64,000 bases of DNA from an uncultured Bartonella sp. (GCA_946478665.1 CAMLCZ010000001.1:124001-188000), one strand, 5' to 3'. Shown: positions 1-10,119, counted from the stretch's first letter. The notes: generated by a model from the letters alone, not told the origin. Numbers and translations: made by a program.

Positions 1-197
1 CTCCAGGTTGGGATCGTGCGCATATGGAAGAAGTTATTCAATCGCGTAAAAACACGCCAATCAATATACCAGATCCTATTCCATTACATTTTGTATATAT
101 TTCGGCTTGGTCAACTGGTGATGGTGTAGTCCAGTTTCGGGATGATATTTATCATATGGACGGTTCATCCGAATTGGCTTTGGATACAGCAAATTAA
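1..197 (+). CDS. L,D-transpeptidase (YcbB/LdtD-like), C-terminal end only
   Basis: The gene enters from the left edge; codons begin at base 3 and the stop is TAA at 195-197, leaving 64 residues. The visible tail has the pattern PGWDRAHMEEVI, then PIPLHFVYISAW and DGVVQFRDDIYHMD. This resembles the C-terminal end of large YcbB-type L,D-transpeptidases, where a proline-rich P-I-P-V-H-L-x-Y segment and the VQFRDDIY motif follow the catalytic cysteine domain. Such enzymes make 3-3 cross-links in peptidoglycan in the periplasm. The catalytic SHGCVR motif lies outside the window, so activity cannot be judged. A strong terminator follows. Confidence 0.62.
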   Translation, partial: PGWDRAHMEEVIQSRKNTPINIPDPIPLHFVYISAWSTGDGVVQFRDDIYHMDGSSELALDTAN

Positions 198-234
198 GTT
201 TGATGCTGTTGATTGTTATTTCTTCGACATTATG

Positions 235-262
235 AAAAACCGCCGAAATGGCGGTTTTTTTA
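235..262 (+). terminator. Rho-independent terminator after the L,D-transpeptidase gene
   Basis: A 10-bp stem (AAAAACCGCC at 235-244, loop GAAAT, GGCGGTTTTT at 250-259) runs into a T-rich tract. It lies 38 bases after the stop codon. Confidence 0.85.
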
Positions 263-334
263 TTTATTTTAAGGGGTTAGTTACATCTTTTCGTTTATCT
301 GGAAAAAAGAAGAATCGGTTTCAGATGAACAGGA

Positions 335-2137
335 ATGATAAGTAGAGCAAAACCATCATCCGTTTTTATGTATTTTTTGCCGCAAAATATATTGATGATT
401 TTGCTGTCTGTTCTGATATGTGCAACTTTTTTCTGGATTATCTGCCTATCTTATCCGTCTGTTTTTATTGCAAAAACTGAAATTTTATTGGTTGATGGTC
501 GTGGCAGTCCCATAGCTGAACCGGAACGGGATAACGCCGCAGCTATTTTGTTGTCAAAATCTGTTTATAATGAGTTGGCCAATAGATTGGTTGGAGAGGG
601 AATTTATCTCTCAGAACCGGATTTCTTTCGATCAGCCAGTATAATCGCGAAAAAAAATAGTTTCTCACTTTCTTTCATCGCAGACAAAAAACGGGTGGCA
701 AAAGACACAGTCACACATTGGGTAGAGGTTTTTCGCCAACGTGTTTTGAATGTTGTTGCTAATAAACAGAGTTTAGACTTGGCCGAAGAGCAAAAGCGGC
801 GTGACAAGGCAATAACTGCGGCAGCAAGCGATTTTAAGGCATCGTTAAAAGAGCTGTTTAACACGAATTCCCTGAACACCACAGATACGGGGCTATATTC
901 CAAATTTTTTGACGCCGTTAATAATCGCATTGCCTATGAAGCGCGTATTCACGCTTTGGAAGAGATATTGCAAAAACAACAATCGCCATTGGTTCTTGAA
1001 TTTGTTGCGCACGATCCTGCTGTTTCGCAACTATCCGACCAATTAAATAAGATAAAAACACAAAGAGCTTATTTGCAAAGTCAACTTGGTGAAAAACACC
1101 CACAAATCAAGGCGGTTATTGCGGAAGAGAAGGAGATAGATAAGGCGCTTTCGGATAAAATAAATCTGACAATAGACCAACTTTATCTTAATGCCCAAAT
1201 GGCGCGAGCGATGGAAGATAGCTTGTATAAGGAATTATTGGGTGAAAACACGATAGAAGTAAATGCATTGGATAATGCGTTTTCGAATTTCGAACGCCAA
1301 CTCAAACAAAGCTGGGCGGAATATGATACAGTCTATTTGCAGCAGACCACAAATTCCCTAGCAGTTTTTTTTGTGCAAGCTCGTCCCATTCAGGTTGAAA
1401 AATCCAATCTCTCAAACCAGTTATCTTATCTTATTGTTTTTGCGTTTCTATTAGGATTATCTATATTTTGGGCTTTGGTGCTGTTTATCGAGAAAAGCAT
1501 TGTTAGCAATAAGGGGGCAAATGCCAAATCATCTCCCTATGACCGATCACAATCGAATTTAGAACGAGATGTTTCTGAACAACATATCGTCGCGACGCAT
1601 AAAGATGAGAAACAGACATTTGATGATTTGATTCAATCGCTAGAACAAAGTTCCGCAAAAAAAGTTATAGTCGCAGGTCACTATGCTGCACAGATAGCCG
1701 CACGTATTGGGATAGTTTTTGAAAAAAATAAAAAGAAAGTTTTGCTTATTGATATTTCAGCCAGCAAAATTGGAAGCTTAATTGGGCCGCATCGCGGCTT
1801 TACCGATGTTTTGACCGGCGACGCAGCAATTCACGAGGTTATCTATAAAGATTACGATACTGGTATCGATATTTTACCTCAAGGTCTTGCAAGTGCGATA
1901 AGGGCAAGGGATTTTTCAAGGGATATTGGTCAGCTTGTTGATATGATAACAGAGCAATATGACATGGTTCTTTTTGCCATGTCGACACCACCAAGCTATG
2001 GATTGAATGAGATCGTTACGCTTTGTGATTGTACGGTTGTTTGTGCTTTAAATGACAGCGAGCAAACAACTTGGCAAACAACCTTTGACACATTGGATAT
2101 ACCGCACAAGCCAGTACTTCATAATATCTCATTTTAA
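335..2137 (+). CDS. Wzz/GumC-type polysaccharide chain protein with degenerate BY-kinase domain
   Basis: The protein has 600 residues. A membrane segment near 17-40 is followed by a long helical, Gln/Lys/Glu-rich periplasmic region (about 110-350). A second membrane helix lies near 363-388, then a cytoplasmic domain from about 435. This is the layout of Wzz/GumC co-polymerases fused to a bacterial tyrosine kinase (BY-kinase) and used in exopolysaccharide or O-antigen export. In the cytoplasmic part the second nucleotide motif survives as KKVLLIDIS (about 466-474). The expected Walker A (GEGKTT type) is replaced by VAGHYAAQIAARIG, and there is no Tyr-rich C-terminal tail. I infer a regulator or co-polymerase without kinase activity. 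The ATG at 335 has a poorly spaced AGGA; ATG 368 is an alternative. No glycosyltransferase genes are adjacent. Confidence 0.6.
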   Translation: MISRAKPSSVFMYFLPQNILMILLSVLICATFFWIICLSYPSVFIAKTEILLVDGRGSPIAEPERDNAAAILLSKSVYNELANRLVGEGIYLSEPDFFRSASIIAKKNSFSLSFIADKKRVAKDTVTHWVEVFRQRVLNVVANKQSLDLAEEQKRRDKAITAAASDFKASLKELFNTNSLNTTDTGLYSKFFDAVNNRIAYEARIHALEEILQKQQSPLVLEFVAHDPAVSQLSDQLNKIKTQRAYLQSQLGEKHPQIKAVIAEEKEIDKALSDKINLTIDQLYLNAQMARAMEDSLYKELLGENTIEVNALDNAFSNFERQLKQSWAEYDTVYLQQTTNSLAVFFVQARPIQVEKSNLSNQLSYLIVFAFLLGLSIFWALVLFIEKSIVSNKGANAKSSPYDRSQSNLERDVSEQHIVATHKDEKQTFDDLIQSLEQSSAKKVIVAGHYAAQIAARIGIVFEKNKKKVLLIDISASKIGSLIGPHRGFTDVLTGDAAIHEVIYKDYDTGIDILPQGLASAIRARDFSRDIGQLVDMITEQYDMVLFAMSTPPSYGLNEIVTLCDCTVVCALNDSEQTTWQTTFDTLDIPHKPVLHNISF

Positions 2138-2257
2138 CAAGAAAATTGTTTAACGCGACGGCTTGTCGCGGCTAATGGTCTTGTAATCTATCCAGCATTG
2201 CTGCACGAATAAGAGAGTTAATCTTAGGTTCGATATATTGGTTGAAAGCTGTTCAAT

Positions 2258-3352
2258 ATGACTAGCATCGCTATTGAGGATGATACATCGCTTACGCCGC
2301 AACAAATGCGTAATCGTAATATGATACAAAAGTGGCTCTATGTTGTTTTGCTGTTATGTTTAACAATTGTGATTGTCGGCGGGGCGACACGTATGACTGG
2401 CTCGGGATTATCCATTACTGAATGGAAACCAGTGCATGGCGTTATTCCACCAATCGGACAAGAACAATGGCAAGATGAGTTTGAAAAATATCAGCAAATT
2501 GCCCAATATAAGCTCGTCAATCATGGAATGACGCTTGAACAGTTCAAAGGGATTTTCTGGTGGGAGTGGGCTCACCGTTTATTGGCGCGCCTTGTTGGTG
2601 TTATTGCACTATTTGGACTTATCTGGTTTTGGGCAACAAAACGCATTGAAAAAAATATTCTACCACAATTGATAGCGGTGCCAGTTTTAATTGGCATTCA
2701 AGGGGCTATTGGCTGGTGGATGGTCGCATCTGGACTTGGTGCAAGTGATTTAACAAGCGTTAGTCAATATAGACTTGCAATCCATCTGGTTACAGCTTGT
2801 ATCGTTGTGATATTTGTTACCTATGTATCGCGTGGTTTAGCCGACTATACAGAAAAGCCTGCCAATCGTAGTATCCAGCGTTTTGCCGGCTGGTTGGTGT
2901 TTATAGCTTTGTTTCAAATCTATTTAGGTGCACTGGTTGCAGGTCTTCACGCTGGTAAGGTCTATAACACTTGGCCACTTATGGATGGGCAATTGATCCC
3001 AGATGGTTTGTTAATTGATAATCCAGCATGGCGTAATCTTTTCGAAAATCGCCTGACAGTACAATTCGTTCATAGATGTTTTGCTTATGCACTGCTAATT
3101 GCTGCATTGATCCATGCATTCAGTGTTGAAAGATTGGCATCTGGAACAACACATGCACGACGTGCCATGTGGTTGCTTATCCTAATTTTAATACAAGCAC
3201 TATTTGGTGTAATTACCCTATTAACAGAGGTGCCGATAAGCTGGGGATTGATCCATCAAGCATTTGCTTTGTTTGTTCTCTGTTTTGCTGTTGCGCATTG
3301 GCGTGCAACAAAGGGTGCTTATCCTGTTATCAGTCATCATAAGATAAGTTAA
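2258..3352 (+). CDS. ctaA: heme A synthase (COX15/CtaA)
   Basis: The protein has 364 residues and about eight membrane helices, the usual size for the alphaproteobacterial/mitochondrial COX15 type. It oxidises the C8 methyl of heme O to make heme A for aa3-type cytochrome oxidase in the inner membrane. Typical heme-binding histidines are visible in [10 protein letters not shown], the IHLVTA helix, [10 protein letters not shown] and [10 protein letters not shown]. The N-terminal motif [18 protein letters not shown] is diagnostic of the family. No oxidase genes are next to it. The gene stands alone, with a terminator downstream facing convergent argC. Confidence 0.95.
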   Translation: MTSIAIEDDTSLTPQQMRNRNMIQKWLYVVLLLCLTIVIVGGATRMTGSGLSITEWKPVHGVIPPIGQEQWQDEFEKYQQIAQYKLVNHGMTLEQFKGIFWWEWAHRLLARLVGVIALFGLIWFWATKRIEKNILPQLIAVPVLIGIQGAIGWWMVASGLGASDLTSVSQYRLAIHLVTACIVVIFVTYVSRGLADYTEKPANRSIQRFAGWLVFIALFQIYLGALVAGLHAGKVYNTWPLMDGQLIPDGLLIDNPAWRNLFENRLTVQFVHRCFAYALLIAALIHAFSVERLASGTTHARRAMWLLILILIQALFGVITLLTEVPISWGLIHQAFALFVLCFAVAHWRATKGAYPVISHHKIS

Positions 3353-3382
3353 TTTTCATAAAACTCATCTTATAGGGCAGGG

Positions 3383-3404
3383 AAGGTGGTGCAAACCACC
3401 TTTT
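3383..3404 (+). terminator. hairpin terminator between ctaA and argC
   Basis: An 8-bp stem AAGGTGGT/ACCACCTT closes on a GCAA tetraloop and continues into TTTTC. It ends two bases before the stop of convergent argC. On the minus strand the run after the stem is weak, so it mainly serves ctaA. Confidence 0.7.
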
Positions 3405-3406
3405 CA

Positions 3407-4339
3407 TTATTTGCCAATCATTAGGTCAAGATTTTGAACTGCGGCACCCGAAGCACCTTTGCCTAAATTATCAAGCACTGCACAAATATTATAATTACCG
3501 GTGGCATCATCGCCGAACACGAAGATTTTCATTTTATCTGTGTTCGCCAGTATCTCGGCATCCAATCGTGCTGTTTTTGCGCATTCATCACTATCTGCAA
3601 TAATAATATGGTTTTGATCTTGATAGTGCGCACTGAAAATCTCGCGCAAATCATCCGCTGTAACTTTTTTTGCCAGTAAATTTTGATGGAGCGGAAGATT
3701 TACAATCATTCCTTGCGGAAACCTCGCAACACTTGGAACAAAAATAGGCGTATTGGATAACAGCCCGTGCACACGAATTTCCGGCGTGTGCTTGTGCTTC
3801 ATGTTAAGGCCATAGATAAAATAATTTGCGGTGATACGGTTGTCACCAACAGCATCTTCCATCTGCTCAATCATCTTTCTTCCGCCGCCAGTGTAGCCGG
3901 AAACAGCATTGATTGAAATTGGATAGTCCTGTTGCAGAATACCAGCTTCCCGAAGTGGGCGAATAATGCCAATCGCACCTGTTGGATAACACCCAGGATT
4001 GGCAACCATACGAGCCGATCTAATCTTGTCAATTTGTCCTGATGTCAATTCAGCAAAACCGTAGACCCAATCATTGGAAATTCGATGCGCTGTGGAACTG
4101 TCGATGACACGGATCTTCTTGTTTTCTGATAGTAGCTTAACGGTTTCTATGGCAGCATCATCAGGCAAGCATAGTATCGCAATATCTGCACTGTTCAAGC
4201 GATCAAGGCGAGATGCAAGATTATGACGTTCCTCATGGGGAATCGATAAAATTTCGAGATCAGTACGGTTAGACAAACGCTTTTGTATCTGCAGTCCAGT
4301 TGTTCCGTGCTCGCCGTCAATAAAAACTTTCGTACGCAT
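3407..4339 (-). CDS. argC: N-acetyl-gamma-glutamyl-phosphate reductase, type 2
   Basis: The protein has 310 residues, the short (type 2) form of ArgC. It reduces N-acetylglutamyl phosphate to the semialdehyde with NADPH, the third step of arginine synthesis. The N-terminal FIDGEHGTTGLQIQKRL is the nucleotide-binding loop, and VANPGCYPTGAI carries the catalytic cysteine (C117). The conserved SAVSGYTGGGRKMIEQ-like segment appears as NAVSGYTGGGRKMIEQ. The gene is read toward ctaA and diverges from glyA across 300 bases. No other arg gene is in the window. In many relatives rpsI/rplM lie upstream; they are not here. Confidence 0.95.
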   Translation of the reverse strand: MRTKVFIDGEHGTTGLQIQKRLSNRTDLEILSIPHEERHNLASRLDRLNSADIAILCLPDDAAIETVKLLSENKKIRVIDSSTAHRISNDWVYGFAELTSGQIDKIRSARMVANPGCYPTGAIGIIRPLREAGILQQDYPISINAVSGYTGGGRKMIEQMEDAVGDNRITANYFIYGLNMKHKHTPEIRVHGLLSNTPIFVPSVARFPQGMIVNLPLHQNLLAKKVTADDLREIFSAHYQDQNHIIIADSDECAKTARLDAEILANTDKMKIFVFGDDATGNYNICAVLDNLGKGASGAAVQNLDLMIGK

Positions 4340-4639
4340 GGTTATTGCCTTGATTGCTGAGGTTAAAACATAGAGAAATACTATATAAATGCTTGAAAAA
4401 ACAAAGTGAAAAATAATCTAAATTGCAAGCAAAACTATTTTTTAAAACTTATCTGATGCGCCCATAGGGTAAATCTAAGTTTTGACACAGTTTCAATGGT
4501 GTTTGGTGATACAATTAATAACGTATAAATTGAAATAATTTTTCGGCATTTAGTGGGTTATTTCTCTGCAAACTAATTTATCATCTGGTTAAGCTGTGCT
4601 ATTCGAGTAATGACCAATTTCTTTTATAGGATTTATCCA
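4340..4639. other. argC-glyA divergent intergenic region
   Basis: This AT-rich stretch of 300 bases must hold the promoters of both argC and glyA. A TTGACA lies at 4484-4489, but I could not place a -10 box at proper spacing. I see no known riboswitch motif, terminator or small gene. Confidence 0.4.
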
Positions 4640-5947
4640 ATGAGCCACCAAATGAATGCGGCGCAAGAGCGCTTTTTTAATGATGATCTTAAAAATGTTG
4701 ATTCTGAAGTGTTTGACGCAATCAGAAATGAATTGGGGCGTCAGCGCCATGAGATTGAACTTATCGCATCTGAAAATATCGTCTCTCGTGCCGTATTGGA
4801 AGCGCAAGGGTCGGTACTCACTAATAAATATGCTGAAGGTTATCCGGGCAAGCGATACTATGGCGGATGTCAATTTGTTGATGTTGTGGAAACGCTGGCT
4901 ATAGAAAGAGCAAAAAAGCTTTTTGGTGCAGCTTTTGTTAACGTTCAACCAAATTCTGGTAGCCAAATGAATCAGGCTGTGTTTTTCGCGCTGTTGCAGC
5001 CGGGTGACACATTTATGGGGCTTGATTTAAATTCAGGTGGCCATTTAACACACGGTTCGCCAGTCAATATGTCTGGTAAATGGTTTAATGTTGTTTCTTA
5101 TGGTGTTCGTAAAGATGACCAACGCATCGACATGGATGAAGTTGCACGCATTGCCCGTGAAAATAAACCAAAGCTGATATTGGCTGGTGGTACGGCTTAT
5201 TCGCGTTTTTGGGATTGGAAGCGTTTTAGAGAAATTGCCGATGAAGTCGGCGCATATCTAATGGTCGATATGGCTCATATTTCTGGTTTGGTTGCAGGTG
5301 GTGTTCATCCGTCACCAGTTCCACATGCTCATGTTGTAACGTCAACAACCCATAAATCACTTCGTGGACCTCGTGGTGGCATGATTTTGACCAATGATGA
5401 AGCCATTGCAAAGAAAATTAATTCGGCTGTTTTTCCAGGCATTCAAGGTGGTCCATTAATGCATGTTATTGCAGCAAAAGCTGTGGCTTTTGGTGAAGCG
5501 TTACAACCATCTTTTAAAACTTATGCAGCCAATGTCGTTGCTAATGCAAAAGCATTGTCGGCAAGTCTGATTAAAAATGGTCTTGATATTGTATCAGGCG
5601 GCACCGATAACCATTTACTTCTGGTTGATCTTCGTCCTAAAAACGCTACCGGCAAACGTGCGGAAGGTGCATTGGGGCGCGCCAATATTACATGTAACAA
5701 AAATGGTATTCCTTTTGATCCGGAAAAACCTTTTGTGACATCCGGTATTCGTTTGGGAACACCAGCTGCGACCACACGTGGTTTTGGTGAAGCAGAGTTT
5801 ACCAAAATTGGTGAGCTAATTTCAGAAGTTCTTGATGGGCTTAAAAAAGCAAATTCTGATGAAGAGAATACAGCTGTTGAATCCCATGTAAGAGATCAGG
5901 TAAAGGAATTAACGGAACGTTTCCCTCTTTATCCTTATCTCGGATAG
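4640..5947 (+). CDS. glyA: serine hydroxymethyltransferase
   Basis: The product has 435 residues from ATG 4640; an in-frame ATG at 4610 would add ten residues unlike the family. The enzyme interconverts serine and glycine with tetrahydrofolate, supplying one-carbon units. The PLP lysine is K239 in [13 protein letters not shown]. Other hallmarks are [10 protein letters not shown] near the start, [11 protein letters not shown], and [13 protein letters not shown] with the PLP-contacting aspartate and histidine. GlyA is followed after 20 bases by nrdR with no terminator, so glyA-nrdR-ribD-ribE is probably one transcript, a layout common in Rhizobiales. Confidence 0.97.
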   Translation: MSHQMNAAQERFFNDDLKNVDSEVFDAIRNELGRQRHEIELIASENIVSRAVLEAQGSVLTNKYAEGYPGKRYYGGCQFVDVVETLAIERAKKLFGAAFVNVQPNSGSQMNQAVFFALLQPGDTFMGLDLNSGGHLTHGSPVNMSGKWFNVVSYGVRKDDQRIDMDEVARIARENKPKLILAGGTAYSRFWDWKRFREIADEVGAYLMVDMAHISGLVAGGVHPSPVPHAHVVTSTTHKSLRGPRGGMILTNDEAIAKKINSAVFPGIQGGPLMHVIAAKAVAFGEALQPSFKTYAANVVANAKALSASLIKNGLDIVSGGTDNHLLLVDLRPKNATGKRAEGALGRANITCNKNGIPFDPEKPFVTSGIRLGTPAATTRGFGEAEFTKIGELISEVLDGLKKANSDEENTAVESHVRDQVKELTERFPLYPYLG

Positions 5948-5967
5948 TTAATTAAACGGAGTTTAAA

Positions 5968-6450
5968 ATGCGGTGTCCTTACTGCCAAGCTGAAGATACA
6001 CAGGTAAAGGATTCTCGTCCGGCGGAGGATGGCTCGGTTATCCGCCGCCGCCGCATTTGCCCCGTATGCGCAGGCAGGTTTACAACTTTCGAACGTGTCC
6101 AATTGCGCGAATTGATGGTTATTAAAAAAAGCGGCAGACGGGTTCCGTTTGATCGTGACAAGCTTATGCGGTCTGTTGAAGTGGCCTTGCGGAAACGCAA
6201 TGTTGAATCAGAGCGTATAGAACGCGCAATTTCTGGTATTGTCAGGCAACTTGAAAGTTCGGGAGAAACGGAAGTACCAACTGAGGAAATAGGTCGCCTT
6301 GTTATGGAAGCTTTAAAGATTATCGATGACATAGCATATATTCGTTTTGCCTCGGTATACCGTAACTTCCGTACCGCAAGTGATTTTCATAATGTCATTG
6401 ATGAATTATCCGATACTGACAGCGAGAAAGATGTCACATCAACTTCATGA
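5968..6450 (+). CDS. nrdR: transcriptional repressor NrdR
   Basis: The protein has 160 residues. The N-terminal zinc ribbon has four cysteines (C3, C6, C31, C34) with the conserved basic stretch [12 protein letters not shown]. The ATP-cone domain follows (about 49-139: [16 protein letters not shown] and so on). NrdR senses ATP/dATP and represses ribonucleotide reductase genes at NrdR boxes; none of those genes is nearby. The RBS ACGGAG precedes the ATG. The 3' end overlaps the ribD start by 20 bases, which suggests coupled translation. Confidence 0.96.
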   Translation: MRCPYCQAEDTQVKDSRPAEDGSVIRRRRICPVCAGRFTTFERVQLRELMVIKKSGRRVPFDRDKLMRSVEVALRKRNVESERIERAISGIVRQLESSGETEVPTEEIGRLVMEALKIIDDIAYIRFASVYRNFRTASDFHNVIDELSDTDSEKDVTSTS

Positions 6451-7558
6451 AAATCCCAATGACGAGCGTTTTATGGCAGCCGCAATTCGGCTGGCTCAAA
6501 AAAATGTTGGTCGTACTTCTGAAAACCCATCTGTTGGTGCAATAGTTGTTGCGAGTGACGGAATGACCATTGTTGGTCACGGTGTTACCGATGTTGGTGG
6601 GCGCCCGCACGCTGAAACACAAGCATTGAAAATGGCTGGTGATAAAGCGCGTCATGGCACCGCTTATGTGACGTTAGAACCTTGCGCCCATTATGGCAAA
6701 ACGCCACCTTGTGCCAATGCATTGGTAGAGGCAGGCATTGCCCGTGTTGTTATTGGGGTTGTTGATCCTGACACCCGGGTTGCAGGCAAAGGTATAGATA
6801 TATTAAAGGCCCATGGTATCGAGGTAAAATCGCATGTTTTGCAAGATCGCGCTTTCAATGGATTGAGTGCCTATTTTTGTCGTAAGCTAACAAATTTGCC
6901 AGAAGTTACGTTAAAAATGGCCATATCTGCGGATGGTGGCATTGGCTTATATCACCAAGGAAATGTTGCAATCAGCAACGCTATATCTCACAGCGTAAGC
7001 CATATGCTAAGAGCGCGGACGAACGCCATTATGGTTGGTATTTCAACTGTTTTGGCCGACGATCCGCAACTAACCTGTCGTTTGCCCGGTTTGGAAGATC
7101 GCTCGCCTATTCGGGTTGTGATTGATAAAGATCTTAAAATTCCAATCAATAGTGCGTTCGTAAAGACTGCCAGATCAGTGCCGACTTGGGTTATTTGTGG
7201 CGATAGAATACCAGAAAAAACAGCCGACTTACTTATTAAAGCTGGTGTTAAATTAATTGAAATTCCTGTAAGCGATGAAAAAATTTCGCCGAATAATATT
7301 TTGCGTGCCTTGGCAAATAATGGCATTTCCAGTGTTTTGCTGGAAGGGGGCGCACAAACGGCGACAACCTTCTTAAACAACGATGCGGTCGATCGTTTAA
7401 TATTGTTTCATTCTCCAATCAAATTGGGGGAAGAGAAAATTGTTGCACCAGACTTTAATAGTTGTTTAAGTGCGTTTTCGCTTGTTAATAAAGCAACGTT
7501 TGGTAATGACATCTATCAGGAATGGAGGCGTCGTACAGTATGTTCACCGGAATCATAA
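6431..7558 (+). CDS. ribD: bifunctional pyrimidine deaminase/reductase RibD
   Basis: The product has 375 residues from ATG 6431. An upstream in-frame ATG at 6347 lies deep inside nrdR and adds residues unlike the family. The N-terminal deaminase domain shows [10 protein letters not shown] (zinc ligand His and catalytic Glu) and [11 protein letters not shown] (two zinc cysteines). The C-terminal reductase domain includes [20 protein letters not shown] and the late [13 protein letters not shown] motif. RibD performs the second and third steps of riboflavin synthesis. It overlaps ribE by 19 bases. Confidence 0.96.
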   Translation: MSHQLHENPNDERFMAAAIRLAQKNVGRTSENPSVGAIVVASDGMTIVGHGVTDVGGRPHAETQALKMAGDKARHGTAYVTLEPCAHYGKTPPCANALVEAGIARVVIGVVDPDTRVAGKGIDILKAHGIEVKSHVLQDRAFNGLSAYFCRKLTNLPEVTLKMAISADGGIGLYHQGNVAISNAISHSVSHMLRARTNAIMVGISTVLADDPQLTCRLPGLEDRSPIRVVIDKDLKIPINSAFVKTARSVPTWVICGDRIPEKTADLLIKAGVKLIEIPVSDEKISPNNILRALANNGISSVLLEGGAQTATTFLNNDAVDRLILFHSPIKLGEEKIVAPDFNSCLSAFSLVNKATFGNDIYQEWRRRTVCSPES

Positions 7559-8151
7559 CAGACATTGGTACAGTCACATCTGTAACGAAACTGAATGAAG
7601 GTTTACGAATAAAGATTGATACTGCTTACGACGCAGATTCTATTGATACCGGTGCATCAATAGCCTGTTCGGGTACATGTTTGACGGTTGTGGATAAGGG
7701 TGTTGGCGATAATAAACAGTCCTGGTTTGTTGTTGAAGCGTGGGAAGAAGCATTACGCCTAACAAACATTGGAAGTTGGACGGCTGGTAGCAAAATCAAT
7801 TTGGAACGATCCTTGTGTCTAGGCGATGAAATTGGCGGACATTTGGTCTCTGGTCATGTTGATGGGTTGGCGAAGATTATCGACATCAAGGCTGAAGGGG
7901 ATGCCAAACGTTTTACATTGGAAGTACCGACAGAGCTTGAAAATTACATTGCCCGTAAGGGGTCTGTTGCATTGAATGGAACGTCTTTAACCATCAATGC
8001 TGTGAACGATAATACATTTGATGTTTTGATTATTCGTCACACTTTGCAAGTCACCACATGGGGTTTTGCTGCATTAAACGATAATGTGAATCTTGAGGTG
8101 GACCAATTGGCACGCTATGCCGCCCGTTGGTATGAAAAGCTACAAAAATAG
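7540..8151 (+). CDS. ribE: riboflavin synthase, alpha subunit
   Basis: The protein has 203 residues from ATG 7540, with GGAGG upstream inside the end of ribD. It begins [12 protein letters not shown], as the family does. Two lumazine-binding barrel repeats are visible, one from residue 1 and one from about 98 (the SGHVDGLAKI motif starts the second). The enzyme dismutates two 6,7-dimethyl-8-ribityllumazine molecules into riboflavin. An in-frame ATG at 7522 is possible but less like the family. No FMN riboswitch was seen before or after it. Confidence 0.95.
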   Translation: MFTGIITDIGTVTSVTKLNEGLRIKIDTAYDADSIDTGASIACSGTCLTVVDKGVGDNKQSWFVVEAWEEALRLTNIGSWTAGSKINLERSLCLGDEIGGHLVSGHVDGLAKIIDIKAEGDAKRFTLEVPTELENYIARKGSVALNGTSLTINAVNDNTFDVLIIRHTLQVTTWGFAALNDNVNLEVDQLARYAARWYEKLQK

Positions 8152-8330
8152 AGTATTAACCTCGATGGTATAATTCTTGCCGTAATTTAATTGAAAATTG
8201 CGACATATTATCAAAAGCTACTTTCGCTTTTTATAAATCTGCATTAGATCAATTAAAATCTTCTCCTACCTCACCACGAACGTTTAAAACGCATGTCGTG
8301 ATGGTCTTTTGTCTATTAAGGGATCTAATT

Positions 8331-8786
8331 ATGACAAAGAAACATGAACGGTTACCACATTTGTTAATTGTTGAAGCCCGTTTCTATGATGATATTTCTG
8401 ACGCATTGTTAAAAGGCGCTATTGATGCCCTTGAAGAAGTTGATGCGAGTTATGACGTTGTAACGGTGCCTGGTGCATTGGAAATTCCTGCAGCTATCGT
8501 TTTTGCTGAAAAAAGCGAGAAAAAATATGACGGTTATATTGCATTAGGATGTGTTATTCGTGGCGAAACATACCATTTCGAAATTGTTTCCAATGAGTCA
8601 TGCCGCGGATTATCAGATTTGAGCGTGCATAAGAAATTGGCAATTGGTAACGGTATTTTGACAGTTGAGAACGACGACCAAGCTTGGGCGCGGGCAAAAT
8701 CTGATGAAAAGAACAAAGGTGGTTTTGCCGCCAAAGCAGCGTTACGCATGATAGAACTCAAAAAAGAATTCGGAGTAAATCATTGA
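8331..8786 (+). CDS. ribH: 6,7-dimethyl-8-ribityllumazine synthase
   Basis: The product has 151 residues from ATG 8331 with AAGGGA about eight bases upstream; an in-frame ATG at 8298 is less likely. Lumazine synthase condenses the RibD product with dihydroxybutanone phosphate. The motifs [25 protein letters not shown] (catalytic His region) and the C-terminal [16 protein letters not shown] are typical. It is 179 bases after ribE. That gap holds an imperfect hairpin near 8275-8300 but no FMN riboswitch. Its stop codon overlaps the nusB start. Confidence 0.95.
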   Translation: MTKKHERLPHLLIVEARFYDDISDALLKGAIDALEEVDASYDVVTVPGALEIPAAIVFAEKSEKKYDGYIALGCVIRGETYHFEIVSNESCRGLSDLSVHKKLAIGNGILTVENDDQAWARAKSDEKNKGGFAAKAALRMIELKKEFGVNH

Positions 8787-9259
8787 TTAAAGGCGATGAA
8801 ACCAACAAAAATCCGCCTCGGCGTGCCAACAAGCGTGGTGCAGCGCGTCTTGCTGCCGTGCAAGCATTATATCAGATGGATGTTGCTGGTACGGGCGTCA
8901 TGGAAATTACTGCCGAATATGAGGCCTACCGTTTAGGGCAAGAGGTTGATGGTGAGCAATATCTTGATGCTGATCCGCAATGGTTTCGTGCCATTATATC
9001 TGGCGTTGTTCAGGAGCAACGCCAGCTTGACCCATTAATTCGGCAACGTTTACCTGAAGATTGGCCGTTATCGCGCATTGATTCGACCTTGCGGGCAATT
9101 TTGCGAGCAGGATTGTGGGAAATTAAAAATCGCAAAGATGTACCAATTGCTGTTATTATCAGCGAATATGTTGATATAGCAAAAGCGTTTTTTGAAGGTG
9201 ATGAACCGCGACTTGTTAATGCGGTGCTCGACCGTATGGCAAAAGAATTACGTACTTAA
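8783..9259 (+). CDS. nusB: transcription antitermination factor NusB
   Basis: The protein has 158 residues. The start is a TTG at 8783 whose last two bases form the ribH stop (TTGA overlap), with CGGAG at 8771-8775 at good distance. NusB binds boxA RNA with S10 and helps antitermination of rRNA operons. The signature [16 protein letters not shown] at the N-terminus and EWVIAK-like [19 protein letters not shown] at the C-terminus are clear. The ribH-nusB order is widespread in bacteria. A strong terminator follows. Confidence 0.95.
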   Translation: MIKGDETNKNPPRRANKRGAARLAAVQALYQMDVAGTGVMEITAEYEAYRLGQEVDGEQYLDADPQWFRAIISGVVQEQRQLDPLIRQRLPEDWPLSRIDSTLRAILRAGLWEIKNRKDVPIAVIISEYVDIAKAFFEGDEPRLVNAVLDRMAKELRT

Positions 9260-9274
9260 AGAGTTTAGAATTTT

Positions 9275-9302
9275 AAAGCCCTCATTAAGAGGGCTTTTTT
9301 AT
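9275..9302 (+). terminator. Rho-independent terminator after nusB
   Basis: The stem is AAAGCCCTC (9275-9283), loop ATTAA, GAGGGCTTT (9289-9297), followed by T's. Confidence 0.9.
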
Positions 9303-9332
9303 ATAATCTGTCACGCTATTAAAGTAGATCAC

Positions 9333-9367
9333 AAAAAAGGGCTTTCAACATAATAGTTGAAGCCCCT
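9333..9367 (-). terminator. Rho-independent terminator after bamE
   Basis: Read on the minus strand, GGGGCTTCAAC pairs with GTTGAAAGCCC around loop TATTAT, with one bulged base, and then runs into six T's. It faces the nusB terminator, so the two convergent genes each have their own. Confidence 0.85.
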
Positions 9368-9390
9368 TATTCATTATTGAAATGACAATA

Positions 9391-9912
9391 TTAACGACCT
9401 GTAGAAGGTAGGGTTGGAACGCCTTTTGAACCTTTAATCAGCTGTGACAAGAATGATTGGTCATGACCACCTGTTGGTGTTGTTTGCGAGACCGTATCGA
9501 AGATCTTGCCATCTTGTAGGCCATAATTGGCGATTTTTTCTACTTGACCATTTTTATTGAAGTAAATTGCCAATATTTTTCGATCAACAATTTTAGGCTT
9601 CATAAATTGGGCGCCACGATAGCGTGTCTGTGAAATATAGTAAAATACTTCATTATCATACATGGCTGTAACAGAAGGAGAACCCAATGCTAGGAGAACC
9701 TGATCGCGGCTAGACCCAACTGGTATGGAAGCCAAAGCTGATGGATCCAGAACATAACCTTCATTGAAGGTTTGGCTGGTGTTCAATATATTGGCGGATT
9801 TACAACCGCTAGCAACAATGGCCGTTGCAGCCAACAGGCTTACGATTAGCGTTTGCTTGGCGCGGGGTGTAACGCGGATTATATGAAACAATGAAATCTC
9901 CATTTTAAGCAT
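9391..9912 (-). CDS. bamE: outer membrane assembly lipoprotein BamE (SmpA/OmlA family)
   Basis: The product has 173 residues from ATG 9912 (ATG 9903 also possible); a TTG much farther upstream would bury the signal peptide. The signal peptide ends in a lipobox, VASGC, about residue 37. The SmpA/OmlA domain follows, with IPVGSSRDQVLLALGSPSV and FYYISQTRYRGAQFMKPK. BamE is an accessory lipoprotein of the BAM complex, which inserts beta-barrel proteins in the outer membrane. The tail after about residue 140 is Ser/Thr/Gly-rich. The gene diverges from the YceD-like gene, as is usual in Rhizobiales. Confidence 0.87.
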   Translation of the reverse strand: MLKMEISLFHIIRVTPRAKQTLIVSLLAATAIVASGCKSANILNTSQTFNEGYVLDPSALASIPVGSSRDQVLLALGSPSVTAMYDNEVFYYISQTRYRGAQFMKPKIVDRKILAIYFNKNGQVEKIANYGLQDGKIFDTVSQTTPTGGHDQSFLSQLIKGSKGVPTLPSTGR

Positions 9913-10119
9913 AGCGGAGGGTAGCCTCACGGTTTTGTTCTTTTTGCCTAAACTACCTTTAAGCGGTTTGCAATAGATTGCATTCGGCAGAGCTTTTATA
10001 TTGTCGAAAACAATGTGCAAAATTATATTTTTATGTTCAATTGGTCAAACTTGACGATAATACTAAATAGGATAGGCACTATAATAATATAGTTTTGAAG
10101 TATTTAGTTAGGATCTGCA

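Noticed and set aside
8152-8330. Possible FMN riboswitch between ribE and ribH
   Set aside because: The conserved AGGGGCGGGG-type RFN core is absent; only an imperfect hairpin is visible.
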